From positions 8,841,827 to 8,905,826 of the forward strand of contig JAMKCF010000013.1 in the NCBI GenBank assembly GCA_023634235.1: 64,000 nt of DNA, written 5' to 3'. The notes beneath the pieces were generated by a model. That model saw only the letters and a list, made by a program, of their open reading frames with translations. It searched no databases and had not been told where the DNA came from. This document shows, one piece after another, positions 42,001-57,000 of this stretch (its first letter is position 1; every line of letters starts with the position of its first letter). The position numbers and the translations under genes were made by a program. Source of the stretch: Pisaster brevispinus. Its lineage: Eukaryota > Echinodermata > Asteroidea > Forcipulatida > Asteriidae.

Positions 42001-45000
42001 TCATCTCTGATAGTTCTCACATTAAAGATATTTTCTGCCTTAACTCAATGAATTTCAGCCCAGGGGTGGATTTGGGAAGATTTGTTGAAGTTACAAAAGG
42101 GGTGAAAGTCTTTGTTGACTCTGTTGTGCATAAATTGAGTCCTAACTCATACAAACCAGACCGGCGGCCTTTTTCAAACCTCAGCTTGGACTCAGGCTCC
42201 AGCTCTGCCGAGCTCCTTCATCAAAAATGGAGCCAGGTGCCAGAGCCAGAGCCAGAGCCAGAGCCCAAGCTGAGGTTTGAAAAAAAAGCTCCAATCTGTC
42301 ACGAATAATATCAAACAGCTCAGTAAAATCCCTGGACGACATTTTATGTTTTTCATGTTTCTTGAAACAGGCATGAGAACCTTTTGTAAGTTTTGTTACA
42401 CTCTCCTACATTGGATCAGATACAACTATTATTGTGTCAATATTTGACCATGGAGGAGAGAAATAATACCTCCATGATTTGACCAACTGGATGCACTTTT
42501 TGTAAGCGCAGAAGCACAAAAGCTTCTCCGTGAACATTAGGTTTGGTGTTTAGTTGTGCTAAAATTGGGGCACGCTGATGAATACAGTTCATTAGCGCAT
42601 TAGAAGAAAACCAACTGGGTGTCAGGGAAGAGGTGGGGGAGAGTCGGCCTGTGGAGGGGGGATGTTAGGGTTGCTCTGCCCATCATGCTCTTTTCATCAT
42701 CCCCCAATCACGCCTCGCTGCCATGGATATCGAACATTTCACTGTACTCTTCCACAATGCCGGGTTGATGTTGAAATAGAATCTAGAACAGACTCTCGGC
42801 AAGTAGAAACGTATTCAGCCATCGTCAGCAGATGACCGCTACAGGGGGAATGACTGAGAAAATGTTCAGCAAAGCCAACGGGCAACACGTCTTCCAGGAA
42901 TTGATACCAAAAATACCTTTCACTAATCCGACAAGACGATCTCTACTTCTTACAATAACTGAAACTATATCAATTAAGTATTCCACTGTGTTCCTCCGCC
43001 AGCGAAAAAAATTAAATAATAAAAAAATGTGTATAAAGACACTGAAGAAATGACTGGCTTCTCTCTTAGACATCAAAGAGGGTACCTTTAAAGTTTTAGT
43101 TACACAACAGATAATGGTCTACAGTACTTAGATTCCAATGAATATTGTTTTAATTAAATGTACAGATATATAAAAAAAAAAGAAGAACCCAAATCAAACA
43201 AGAGGTTTTCGGCTGGTAGCCAAACACACAACAAGCTCTCTTGATTGTAAAAGTACATATGATTGGTCTCCAAAAAAAAAAGTACATCTGTACACGTGTC
43301 TGTAGTACACCTTCTCAGTAAATCTTAACACATCAATGAAACTCTCACTTTATATCAGTAGGCTATAGAGTGTAAATATTAAGTCCAAGACTGTGTATGC
43401 ACTGACTACTGAAGTACAATATGGTAAAATGTGCATACTGTATTTCAGTCAGTACAAGGTGTTCACAATGTAGGCCTACTGTGTTGTGTCCAATGAAAGT
43501 AAAGAAAAAAATAAGGTCAGAAATGATCCCTATCTACGCCCATCAATATTGGAGGCCACAGTTGCTGAAAAGATGGTACAACAAGCATGTGGGTACATCA
43601 CCTCCAAGGTACAAGCTTCCACCCTCCATGTTACAAGTTAACAACTGTCCTTATCCCTAACAATTCAATCTTCTTGAAAATCAACCCCAATGCCAATCTT
43701 ATCAGAGTACATGATTGTTGATGAATTATTTGAGAAAGCTTCTGGCCACAACACATTAGAAGTAGATTGTTTTAAAAGTCAAAATACTGGTTAATATTTG
43801 TAAACTCATGCATGATGAGATGCATGATGGAACTCAACAAAATTAAACCATCACTGTATACCAAATGTTCCTTCATATCCAAATACACCTGCGTGACAAC
43901 TATAATATAAATGCTGCCAGTTTGTGATGACTATCAATGTAACAGTCAAGAGACTGAGGGCAACCTCCCCCCCCCCCCTCCAATAAAAAAACAAGGCCTT
44001 CAACCATTCTTCAACTGTGTCTCAATGCTAAAGCTTCCATCTTATTGTTATACCCTGTCCATCATAATGGCCCAGTCTAACTGTAAACCACCAGGCCACA
44101 AATCTAGCAATGCAAATGAGGGCTGCTAACTCCTGACAAAAACTCAACATGTGTGGGACTAAAAAATAATCATATGCTTGTTACGTGAGTGTGTTAAGTT
44201 TGCTCTAAAATCATCATTTTTTTCTTCAAATCTTGTAGCAGATGACAATTACAGTGTACATTTTCTCTCTCAAAATTACAGACACTTCTTGTCAAATTTT
44301 AATACATTTCTTAAAACACAGGAACAACACTGGTTTTTGTCAAAAACCAGTATCTGCACTTTATGCGACCCATGTAATAAACCTATGAAAGTTTAAAGCT
44401 TAATCGGTTATCACAGTCACACACAAAAACCAAGGAAACCCCAATGGGCACGTATGTTTTCACCCATACTCAGACATCAGGTTTTGGACTAGCGAGATCA
44501 AAACTAAATGTTTTACTCTCAAAAACTATAGGGCCTAGCATTTCAAGAAAAAATACTTGAAAGAGAAGTGTCCCACCATGACCATCTTTATACCATGTAT
44601 TGGTTATGTGAAATATGTGAACATTTTTATTTGTAATCTTACCAATAAGTGTATGACTCAGAATAATGGAAAATAATACCCCTAATTTTTATTTTTTTTC
44701 AAACGGTAAAAGTGTACCCGATTTAACTAATAATATTCTTGAAATATCTGAAAGAGTGCATTATAAAAAGATGAACGAATTTAAAATAATCAGCACTCCA
44801 CCACCCCCATGTAAGTGTTATTATATTATACCTGTTTCAAAAAATAACCATAAAGAAATGAATAAGTAAATAAATATAAAGAGACATTGTAAGATTTCAC
44901 TTAGTTAAAAAACAAAACAATAAAATTAACAAAATGTTGTGTAAAAACAGAAAAAATATAAATAAATAAACATATAAATGAGCACCCCAATACCCACAAG

Positions 45001-48000
45001 TAAGTGGGACTGTAATACTGTAATTTTGAACTTGTAATGTAATGTAATACTGGATTTGAAATAAATAAATAATAAATAAATAAACAAATAAATGAAAACC
45101 GTTTCACATCCCTGAATTCACAGCTTAACATAAAATATTCACCCCTACTCCCACTGAATGGAACCAGCCCAAAAGAACCCTACATGCCTCCAGTTGACCT
45201 TGGAGTCCTTTAGCCTGGAACAAAGCATTTCAGGCATGGGTCAGGGCCTCTGGCATCCAGACTGGGGTGAGGAGATGACCCTAACAAGAAAAACCACCCC
45301 AATATGTAGACTAGACAGTAACTTCAAAATGTGATGTTTGTGCAGACAACAGCGGATTGACCCGTTCAATCCAGTATACATGTTTCGACAACCATTTCTG
45401 GCACTGTGTATGCCACACAATATGTTGTACATTTGTATACATGTACATGTACGTTAGGTGCCGTTAGAAATGAGTGGATTTCCCTGTGAGGGAAAAGGAA
45501 TCAATGCACACAGCTCCATAGAAACGCATCTAATATAGCATACATGTTGTACATGTACAGTCTGTGTACAGTGGGTACTTCAAGCTCATATTTACTGTTA
45601 CGTACATTGTAAAGTGTGCAACAGTACTGACTTCTTGTGTGGTGGACATTGTACATGGAACCCGCTAAAAATACATACATGTAGATGAATTCACTCACTG
45701 CGTACTTTGCCACCACAAACTAACATGACTAATGTATGCAATACTAACAGTATTGACTTAAACCAAGGATTATGAGGAGCTTCTGAAAGTGAATCCCAGG
45801 TCACAAACTGAGTGAAGTACTGTACTGTTATAAATACAATGTACTGTTGGGGGCCGGGGAATGCTCTCACTTTGAGATGGCTACCTTCTACATAAGTCAT
45901 GTTCCCTGTTAAGGTTAATATAAATTCCCTTTGAACACAACTGGGGGTCAGACTACGCCGCCCTTTCAGTCTCAGTTTAGATGTATTGGTTCCAATAGAC
46001 TTTTATCGTGGTGCAGCCTTCTTGTTTTTTCTTCCAATCAAATCAATAATCAAACTGAGGCTGGAGGGAAAATAGTCAGACTCCTTTTTATTTATTGGGA
46101 ATTTTAACTGTTAGTGTCATTGTGTGAACATACAGGGAGTCTGACAAAGATGGCTGCAGTGTGATAAAGGTCAATAGGGAGACAACAAGATATGGCTGTA
46201 TACACTCATTGCTTCTTGTGCAGATCATACACTCCAGATTTACAAGCAATTATCAATCTTTATGCATGTCTTCTTCCTTGAGGATAAGGCATTGTCTATG
46301 TGTAAATGCTGCACTGGTAACCTGACTATTTTGTCAACTGCAACTGCAAAGAGGCTATCAATATTCTACTGCACATGTAATGAAGTAAGTAAAGACCCCC
46401 ACACACAGCCAATGAACGATTCCTACATAATGCATCAAGCTACTCATTTTGTTCTCTCCACATGCATCATGTATAGGAAGGGTTTGCCCTTAACTTTCAA
46501 CCACACCAGCCTTCACGACCAAAAAATGCATTAAACAATGGCCCATATATGTTATTTAACAGTGGTTAAAATTAATTCTTTTTAAGGGTGTGGGAGGGTT
46601 GTTGTACAATTCGGAATACACAAAGAGTATTATTAGGTTCGTTTTGCCCAGTTTGGGAGGGTTTTCTCCAGTCTGTTTGTAGCAATCTATCTGCAGTTTC
46701 TGGGTTTTCTCCAGTCCATCTGTAGCAATCTATCTGCAGTTTCTGGGTTTTCTCCAGTCCATCTGTAGCAATCTATCTGCATAGATTCTGTGAATTCTTT
46801 TAGACCTATTCAGGGAACACGACAAATGACATCACAAGCTCAAAGAGTGCCCTCAACAAGATCAGAGGAAGACCTATCATTGGTTGAGGGTTGTGCATGG
46901 TGAGTGCGTAGCGAGTACATGTCTGCAGGTTTCCATTGTTTAACCTTAGCAATGGAGGCCTGATGCAAGGGATCAGTCTAATTGGTGGAGAATTATCTCT
47001 ACAAAATAGGCCGTGTCAGAAATAGTGACTGTAGTTTGATCAAAAAGTTAACAGTAACATGCAACTAAGCATCTATATTGATCCGTTTAAGGTGCAAGCA
47101 ACAATTACTAAAGCAAACATCTTTGTAAGTTTTTGATATAATTTTTTTTTTTGTCACAGCAAATTTTGATACTGACCTGTAATGTTTCTTGCCCAACATT
47201 TTGAACCTCTGTTTTCTGTTATACTACAATTTATCAATGACCAATAAGTAGCACAATTTGTTTCCATCAACTACATGCAATAATCACAATTAGCCATGGC
47301 TTCCCTACATGGTACAAATCCCGAGTCTGGTGACCGAGTGATGCATTTAGTTCAGTTCAGTTCAGTTTTTTTCCACAGTGCTCACAAATAATCTATCAAA
47401 ACTATAATAATGTATGGTAATGTTAAACAAAGGAGTAAAACTGTAAAGGAATACGAAAGCATGTACAGTAAGCACGGTCCCTAAAATAAGAAGCATGTGC
47501 TTTGACCTATAAAAGTGATAAAGGAAGCTCTTTTTTTTTAATACACCAAACGCTTCACCAATGGTGTACAGTAGCCAAGCACCCATGAAAAAAGTACACC
47601 CATCTATTTCAACGTCTGCTCCAGAGGATCAAATTATCTACCAAGTCTGTACGAACGCCCGGGCAGTCACTAGAGGGCATAAACACTCCCCTCACTGGAG
47701 ATGAATGGGCAATGCCGCAGCCTGGTCAGGTGTTACTGCCCCTGGTCTCAACGGAGGCTCATAATGCTAATTACAATGTGCAAGACATTTTGCACATAAG
47801 GTAGTGTACAGTAAGGTGTTGTGGGGGGTGGGGGGTTGAGAAGTTTATGGAGAGTAAAACTACCTGTAACTTGCTTCTTGGTGAAGGGTATACATGTACC
47901 TTCCTGAAAATCAAAATGTGTTTGCAGTAAAAGATGAAATAATTGTGATTGAGCCCAAATCAAAAAGCTATGACCTTGGTGTGCATGAGCTTTCCATACC

Positions 48001-51000
48001 CTGAGGGACAATTTCCACAAGCGCCCTGGGCAGAATTCGAACCCATGACATCCAGCAATCTACATGTTTGAACCACTAGACCACCACAATGTTTTTGTTT
48101 GAGCAGATATCAAACAGGGGCAACGACCTGGGCAAACAGGAAGTGGCCAAAATGGAAATTCAATGAGATATCCATTCACTTGTTGGAAAATTTGTTGTTT
48201 ATTTCTAACTTGTCTGTTTCATTCAGGGTTGAATAGATTGGTAGTGACATTGAAAAAAGTAGTCGCTACGTGACTGACGCGATGCACAAAAGTAGCTGTA
48301 TAGATACGTTGGACAAATCTGTTCTGGTTACTTCCAGCTGAAATATTTATAATGAGGATGGGTCAACTTATGAATTTGTTTTAATAATCAATGATCTTTC
48401 CCAAAAACACATAAATATTATTATTAAATCTTCAGATGGGTTCTCCTACTCAACAAATAAAAAATTCACACTGCCAAATGCAAATTTCTGGCACTAAGGT
48501 TAAGGCATTCCACAATTTCCATTTAAGGGTTTCTTATTTGTCAATTTGAGTTCACCGTTAAGTTGACTTTATGGTACTAGTAGCTAACAGTATTGCGGAA
48601 ATGCAGGAAGTCAAACTAATATTTTAAAGTTTCCAAATTCCAGCACGAATGTGTTCTTGAAAGTATTCTAATGGGAAGTAAGCAACGAGTAATCTTTCGA
48701 GCTAACCATGTATAAATCTCTTTTAGGAGGAGTGTTGGCTCCGAAAAGAGGCACAGGGCTGCAGCATTGCCCATTCATTTCAGACCCAACACTCCTCCCA
48801 AAAGAGATTTATACCTAGTTGTACCCGCATGATTACTACAGTAGATAGCTGCATCCTATTATCCACACTATATGCAAAGCTGCAAACATCACTTCAAAAA
48901 ATTCAAGTATTCTTAGTTGACAAGTTGTGGCTTAGTAAATATTTTCTATCTGACCGCCATTTATTACAATTTGCAACAGTATGGAGTCACAGCCCTAGCC
49001 CACTAGGATCAGTGCAGCTCACAATGGGCTGGCAGAGCTGTGCATTAAGTGTTGGTGTGTACTGTAATGCACACACGGTACATAGCACACGGGGTATCCC
49101 CCAAACGACTCCGACTTTAGAGTTGCACAATTCATACATCAAGTGCTCCTTCAAACATGTGTACCGGAAATGTATTAAAAGAAATCACAGGAAAGGAAGA
49201 GCTTCCTTGATGACCACTATCACAGTCGAGTCGAGTTCATAGATAAGGTTTTTCCATCATGCACAATGAGTGCACCTTCAATCAAAACGTCTGTAAAACA
49301 TGGTGTACATACCAAGGGAATGATTTGGCAAAAGTGAAAAATCCGAAGAAAAATTGCCTCTTGGTTTAAAGCATGGTTCCTATTCAACTCAAAAGCAGTG
49401 TTATACCTTTTGATGTCAAAAAAATCACAGCTAAGGACTCGCCACAGTTGAATGGTGCTCATCTTTCATACTTAGATGCTTCATTGTAACATCAACATTT
49501 TCTTCCCTGCAATCTCTTTTACGATTTTACAGAATTACACAAGAAACAATTCTCCCTATCTGACATGTCTGAAAACAGCTATTTGTCTGGATCCCGACAT
49601 AATTAATTTTTAGTTTTGAAAACCTCTGAGAATGATGGGTGGTACTATGTTCATTTTACAGAATTACTATTTTAAAAAAATTCTGTCTGGATCTGGACAT
49701 AATCCGTTTTTAGTTTTCAATTAACTACTACTTATAATTGGCAAAATTTTTCGGGCAATACCTTAATTGAAAGCTCATAACTTTCACAGATCTGTAAAAG
49801 TTGCTATTCAAAATTAAATCTAAATTTTTGGGGTCAAATCGGCCGAAAATTTGACCTAACATCTTAAACTATTAAAATTAATGAGCTCTTTCAAAAACAG
49901 TGTACCTTTATACATGAAGCTAACGATGTGGTGAATAACTGAATTCTGTTCACCATGCCCTGTGAACCCCTGGCCCACTTAAACAACGAGAAGAGTACAC
50001 ATTGATTAGTGACTCAAATGGCGGTGTGACGGTGACCGAGAACTTTGTGACTTCAACACTTCACCGCAAGATGGAAGGCAGTGTTTGGCCGATGCCAAGG
50101 TCAGAGGAAATCTCAAGACAGAATCAGGAAACATTTGTTTCCTATAAGGCTCCCGCGTTGGGTAAGAGTCTGTAAACTACAGGGTTCTCTACTATCGTTC
50201 AGTTTTAAAGGAATTTGATTAATCCTGTTCCTATTGAACGCAACAGTAAATGCTGAGAGAGTCTCCCCCACCCTCTACCCTAAATATTCTCTTCTGTTGA
50301 AATGTGATCAACATTAATTTGAGGTGAAATCTGTTTTTACTTCACAATTCACTTTGTGTTTAAATTTAACAAACTTGACTTTATCTTAAAAGTTGTTATG
50401 ATGTGTTTTGGTTTGGAAACAGGCAACATTTCATTGCACTGCTTTCTAAAGTCAAACTCATGGACTGAGCAAATAAGGAAGTTTTGTTTCAGCAAATGGA
50501 TATTCCAGCATCAATTGGTTTGTTTTTTACATTTTTATGTGATCGATTTATGTAGCACCTCATAAGTGTTTACAAGGTGCTGCAGCGCATTCAGCAGCCA
50601 CGTCCTGCAAAAACTAGGGGGAAAACCCTTCTCTTAGTGATAAGTATAAACTGGTTCTTTTACGAGCATTACACAACAAACAGACCTACAACTTTATGTC
50701 CCTTCTAAAGGACAAAGCAATAATGGTAAAAGTGTCTTGCTTAAAGGCCACAAGTGTCATGACAGGGACTTGAACCCACACTGCTGATCAGAAAAACCAG
50801 AGCTTGAGTCCAGTGCACTTGACCACTCCGCCGCGACATGACAATAAAGTACATTGTTTCGGAAGACTTTTGCATTGAGAGAATCAAATACCTGTAAAAA
50901 TGTATGAAGGCATTCAGGCAGAAAGCACCACTGAATTCTATCAAACAAATATTTCACCAATACATTTTTCACAAGGTGTACATCCCTTCTTTAAAATATT

Positions 51001-54000
51001 GGGGTTACTGAACACACTGCATGAGTCAGATTGCTCCCAAAACCACAGGGGTATAAGGTACATCTACAGACACAGACAGCTACACTTGCTCAAACACCCA
51101 CTATTCCCCAAATAGGAAGCCCACACAGACCACTGCCTGATAAATGACATCCATATTATTCAACATTGGGGTGAGATTAAACAAACTTACAGATTGTGGT
51201 ACTTCGGGATTCTGTCATTTTGTAATAAACCACAGGCAACTGTGAGCCGCAGGTTCTAACAGGAAGGGAAGGTGACTGGAAGAACCCTTGGTGTACTCCT
51301 GGGTCTAAGCGCTGCTCAATGCCATTGATGTGCAGCACATGCTGTCTGACACTAGCTAACCAGGTAATCCATTCATAGTCCAGAGACAAATTGTGGCTTT
51401 ATCTGCAACCCATTCTCACTGTTTTCACGAAGTGCCGGCTCCGTCCCACAACCATGTTTTTAAAAAAATGATTTTTTTTTTTTAATTTTCAAGCCGCAAC
51501 TCCGGAGACTCCGAATGGTTGTTTTTACCTGCCAAAATAAAGCCGACTTCTTTGTAAATACCTGATTAACACAACTACCCTCCACTTATTTTGTTTGATT
51601 ATACAGATCTATCAATACTTTCCATTCTTGCAACTGTTTGAGTGCATTATTGATTCCTAAACTTACTCATCACTTTATGAAAATGAAAAACACATAAGAC
51701 CTGCCTGCAAGACACTGTGTATAAAAACAGTGCGTATTGAGATTTGCCACCTTGTGAAAAAGATAAATTTAAAAAGGTAACAGGATTCGACACTTCAAGA
51801 AAACATACTTGAGTTTCCCACCAAATATTATGGTATTAAAATAATCAATGGCAGTCTCACAGTCTCACCCTTGATATCTTTTGGTAAAAAAGTTGCAGTT
51901 GGGGAAAAAATATTTCTGTGTAACACACTGGCAATAATGCAGAGACTGCACCAAGTGTGCACAGGTTGCGAGATAAATCCCAAAAATACCTCCTACACTT
52001 TGTACATACTGCCCCAACAATGGCCATGTCAAAGACTGCAAGGGCTTGCTGTAGGTCAAATGTTCAAATGACACGCCTGAGCGGGTCATCCTACGCACCT
52101 CTTTCACCAGCCAGACAATAACAAATGCCCAGAATTTGTTGGTATTGTTCGTTATATATTCGGCGGGCAGTGAAGTGCCTTGCTTGGCAACATTACAACA
52201 ATGAAATGTATGTGTTATGGCTCTAATCTTTCTGATACCATTCAGTGTGTACATGTACATGCAGACATAAAATAAGAGGTGTCTAAACCTTGTCATATGA
52301 ACATGGTGCATACATGTACCATTGTGTACATACCGCCACACAAGTGCAATGAAAAGGGCATCAAACCTAGGGAAGTTTTGGCACAATGAAGTGCACCCCC
52401 AACAGTCATGACAGTAGGCTTGATACTTAACAGAGCCTCCCCCCCCGCCCCTTGGTCATTGCCTTGGTCATTGCCTTAAAATGTTCCAGTATAATTTTAC
52501 ACTTCTCTAGCAAAGGTGCCCTTTATCAACTGATCAATGAAAAACTGCACTGCCCTTACATTTACAAGAACGAAATATCATGGCTGCAACAGTTAATCAA
52601 GGAGAAGCCATTTTCACAATTTATTGAGGGGGAAAATGTCAACAAGTTTTTGTCATCGCATTGCGCACTCTTTGGTTGACCCAGTTGTTTATACCTGGTT
52701 TGAAAAAGTAACAAGGTTGTATTTCTTTGCAGTTTACTGAATACGAGAGTATTTTTTTGGTGAGGCCAGTGAATGTTTTTCACATTCGTATTACCCATTG
52801 CAAGTGTCCCAAACCCTCCCATGGGTAAACTGTAGAGGGTGAACTATATAGTGAATCACCCACACATGTATTCAAAAAAGCTGCTGAGCAATTCCCTAAA
52901 CGCAGGAAAATCTTTCCACAAAGTGATACTATTTTAATTGCCCATTTTTTATGCTACAGTACATACTGCTGGCATAGTGCCAGAAATGGGTGCTCATGGC
53001 TTCCGAGTTTGCAGAAAAGACAATTTATGTGACCTTGGTTTTCGCAAAAGGGTTTTTGCTTATGCATTGGTTTGAAGATGGGGCTCTGCGCACATACCTA
53101 ATTAGCTCAGTTTTCAAGAAGAGACACTCTTAATAAGTAGTAAACTACTCATTAATAAAAGGCGCTATAATAAAAATGACAAGCAAACCTTAAAGATTAA
53201 GTGACTAACGGTCTCCGAAACAATGTTTCAAATAAAGTTTAACTTTCAACGTAATTTTCTCAAAACGTGAAAATTTGGCCACTAAGTTGTCTCTTCATTA
53301 TAACAGTGGTGAATTGACCAGAGGCATTCATTGCCCTAGTCAGAGCCTTGTTTACCTTAAAAAAATACCACTTATTTTTTTCTGATGGGAGTGTCCTTTC
53401 CTCAGGAGAAGTGGCCTTGCCCCCTTCAGGCATAAAATATCAGACCTGGGGTACAATTACATCATGTACCAATCACCTCCAGCATGCTGGGAAACCAAAC
53501 ACTCTCTCCTCTGAGAAAACGATGTCCGCATATAGAAAATAATGGGTTTGCATGTACCAATACATAACAGAAGGCCAAATTCATCAGTACATTGTTGCAT
53601 CACTGCAACACAGTCGTGTAATTCGGTTTAGGGGGAAACACACTAGCTTCGTCAGGTCTGTTCAGTAAAGTCCTATCTCAAGCTACTAAATTTGCAGTGA
53701 ATGTTTAGTTATACTGTGAATGACCTAGTACAAATTGCAAACAATGGGACTTCAACATGCTGGGACGTTGGGAGTAATAGACTGAACACGTGTTGTGCAC
53801 ACTGAATGCTAAAACTGAGTAGCAACTGATGCATTTTGTACAGCAGTTTGCTATGCCATACAAGAGAAATCGTTGACTGACAAGGTTGATCTAGTATATT
53901 CACATCCTTGTTGATGCATTGATATTTAACTGAAACAAATATTAATGATAATAATAAATCAATAAAGAGCCTTTTGCAAGCCTCAAGGCGCTTTATAATA

Positions 54001-57000
54001 TAAACAACATATAGAAAGGAAGAAAAATACAAGCATTTAATAATACAAAATTTAAATGAAAAGGGCAAATTTAAAGCATCACGCATTTGTTATTATTCCC
54101 ACTGAAAGACCTTGTCTATTACAAACTATAAATTAAATAAGTTACAGAAAAACAATGGCAAAAGTGGATAACAGAGGGGAGAGGTTACCAGCACATGCTA
54201 CATGTATGCACCCTCAGCTACATCCTCAGCATCTGACTTTTACAGTGAAAGAGAAGTAACATACACCTATTAGGTGTTTGTAGGTCTTGAACTTCTGTGA
54301 ATATTTTTCAAGAAAAAAAAACTACATTAAGTTGAAGGCTTGCGATGAAATTTCCAATGGTTATTTTAAAATATGTAACCTGGAAACCCATGATTTGAAC
54401 GCTTTATTGTCTCATTGTTATTCAATAAAAGATTAATTAATCACTTGTACTACTGTATTCAACAAATTGCTCATAGAACTGTGGATGCCATATTCACAAG
54501 TTGCAATTTCCCTTCAAACCTCAAGTGATAGGGAATCCCTAGCTTTTGTTCAATGCCTTTAATACAGCAGTACATGCCCTTTATGGTTGCAGACACGATA
54601 CAGTTCACAGTTGTAGAATGCTCCGACAAGTGGCGTCTGTAGGGGTTACGTCTAATCTGGCCACAAAATGCTGGTATGATGCAGCCGCTCTGCTTTGGGT
54701 CGTAGCTGAACCCGCACAAAGATACAGGGATTAATCCAAATACTACCGTATGAGACATGGGGAAAATTGGTGAGTTTTGCTAACAGGTTGGATTGCAGTC
54801 GTATATAGTTCTGATTGTGTACTGCCTGAGGGCTACTCCTGAATCCTGATGAACCCAAATTGGATTATTTTTACAACTTTATGTAAAAGTTGTCCTTTTC
54901 TTTCCGCAATGATTGATTTTATGAAGCAATTACAAACTAAAGGTGGAATTTTACACGTTGAAGGTTTGTGCGACTGTATCAAAGGAATTAAAAATTGTAC
55001 CTTATCAATTGCTAAAACTTAATGGAATTTGTGGATTGCTTATACATTACATTGTGCCTGATGACATGAGCTTTCTCGATTATAACTCCTCATTACACTT
55101 CAGGAAAAAGAACTGTCAACTTCATTTAACAGAATATGTTTTACTCCAGCCATAACGAAATGATTGAGAATTTCCAAATTAATTAAATCTTCAAATGAAC
55201 TAAAAGAAGAAAAAAACAAAACAAACACATGCACCTAATCTCAGTTGATTTCAAAAATCCAATTCTGACATGCCCGCCATTAACAAATGTACAAAATCTT
55301 AAAATGTTATCCATTCTGAACTTAATCATTTATCTGGTAACAAGTTGTGAAACAAACTCCCCTAAAATGCCTTTTACTTGCCCCAAATGAACTTTAAGTT
55401 GCCCAGATTCTAAATCTGTATTGTCATAACATCAACTTTTAGATTAACAATGGTTAATGTTATTTCAACTTCAAGTTAAATTCCCACACACCAAAGAATT
55501 ATTGTTTTGCTTTATATTATCATTCACATCTGAAACCAAAACAAATATTTGAAACAGTTAGATTGAATAATTTTTGGTGGCCCACTAGGCAAGTATAGAA
55601 TTGTTTTAATACCGCACAGCTTTTACTAGACAATATATGTTGGGCTACTATTAAGGGTAAGCCCTGCTTATTTTCAAAACACAATAAATTACCAGATTAA
55701 TCAATTTACCCCAGAAATAATGTCAAAAAGCAGACTCTGCAAAGGGCAAAATCATCATGCAGTAAACAGAAACAAGATGCTTGAGTCTCATGCAGACGTA
55801 TTTCCTAATACTTTGGAGTGTGTGATACTGTGAACATACAACTTCGACCTTGAGATTGCCTGCAAGCAAGCCTTACAGCTGTATATGTACACATAAATAC
55901 TTTCAACTGGACCATCTCGCGTACTGACACTGTACTGCTGTGGATTATGAACCACACAGCAGTGACAACAATCTAAGGTGAAAAGCACTAAGAACTCTAA
56001 ACTGTCGTTCATTCAAATAAGATGAGCGCAGGCATTGGCTTGTTCATTTCAAGAGTAGGATTGTACAAACCGGAAACAAATCCTGACAATAGAGCAGTCT
56101 AGAAATGAAACCCCTGCACCACACACTGGTACGTGTGGTACCAGTGTGTTTACGTAAAAGATGATTTTCAGATCCTATTACTGTACATCACAACCAGCCA
56201 GAAACCATAGCGGGTTTACAACATTGCAGCTTTGTATTTCGCCCTACGAGAGTAAATTCACATCTGTCAATATATTTTAAGCGACATGGGGAGATCTGAA
56301 AGAAAAAAAAACAACTGAAACCAGGAAAATTCTTGACAAATCCCATGACTGTGGACTGTGGACAGGTCACTATTTCCATGCATGTAATCCAGAGCAGTGT
56401 ATTGGGAGAAATATGACAACTTGCAATTATAAACCATTAACAGTCCAAAAAATGCAAGTGCGCACACAGGATGCCAGACTAGACTGAATTGGGCTGTGCT
56501 ACATTTCGACCAAAATGGCGTCCAGCAACCACGTAACAAAAGAAACTGGTCCCTCCCTGTCGCAACTCTCTCACTGTTCTGATACAACCTAACCTGTAAT
56601 ATGTAAATTACTCAAAAACTGTCTGGCAGAATAAGTAAACTGGTGTGATTCCAATTGTTTCTCATCCAAGGTAACTTTGGACCAGGATTCCATAGAAGTT
56701 ATTCCAATGGTTAAAACCCAAAGGTAATGAATGAACTATGAGGTCCCTTTAGAGTAACACTGCATCACAACAAAGTGTCAATTTGTCCACACTTTTTTAG
56801 GAAACAAAAAAGCCCCTATTGGATTGTCAACAAACACACATGATTGGATGGGCAATGCTTGGGGGTAATTGACAGTTTGTGGCTGGTAGACAGATCAACA
56901 AAAGAAATGGATACAAAGTACAAAGTACATTACAGCTTCTATTAAAATATGCCAAAGTCAGTGGGGTTCACTGTAATTATTAACCCTGTGAAAATAAGAT

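Larger units (their letters stand above)
36241..50545 (-). other. SSBP intron A-B, middle portion
   Basis: AT-rich non-coding sequence. Supported content is limited to tandem repeats (38450-38563, 46660-46780), microsatellites, palindromes (42170-42285, 48711-48813), ACATGT/GTAC-rich tracts (41518-41690, 45405-45680), a tRNA-like repeat (48003-48095) and a possible retroelement tail (47349-47590). No exon with SSBP similarity was seen on the minus strand and no plus-strand gene was recognised. Confidence 0.6.

Noticed and set aside
47884..47923. 40-nt segment between TTTTGATTTTCAG and CAG|GTAG as an exon
   Set aside because: 40 nt would break the frame between phase-0 exons.
48829..49242. 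137-codon plus-strand ORF
   Set aside because: Starts just downstream of a palindrome, has no family similarity and no exon-like splice pattern.
51865..52386. 173-codon minus-strand ORF
   Set aside because: No recognisable domain and no splice or start context; composition is like the surrounding intron. Chance in AT-rich sequence or a decayed repeat.
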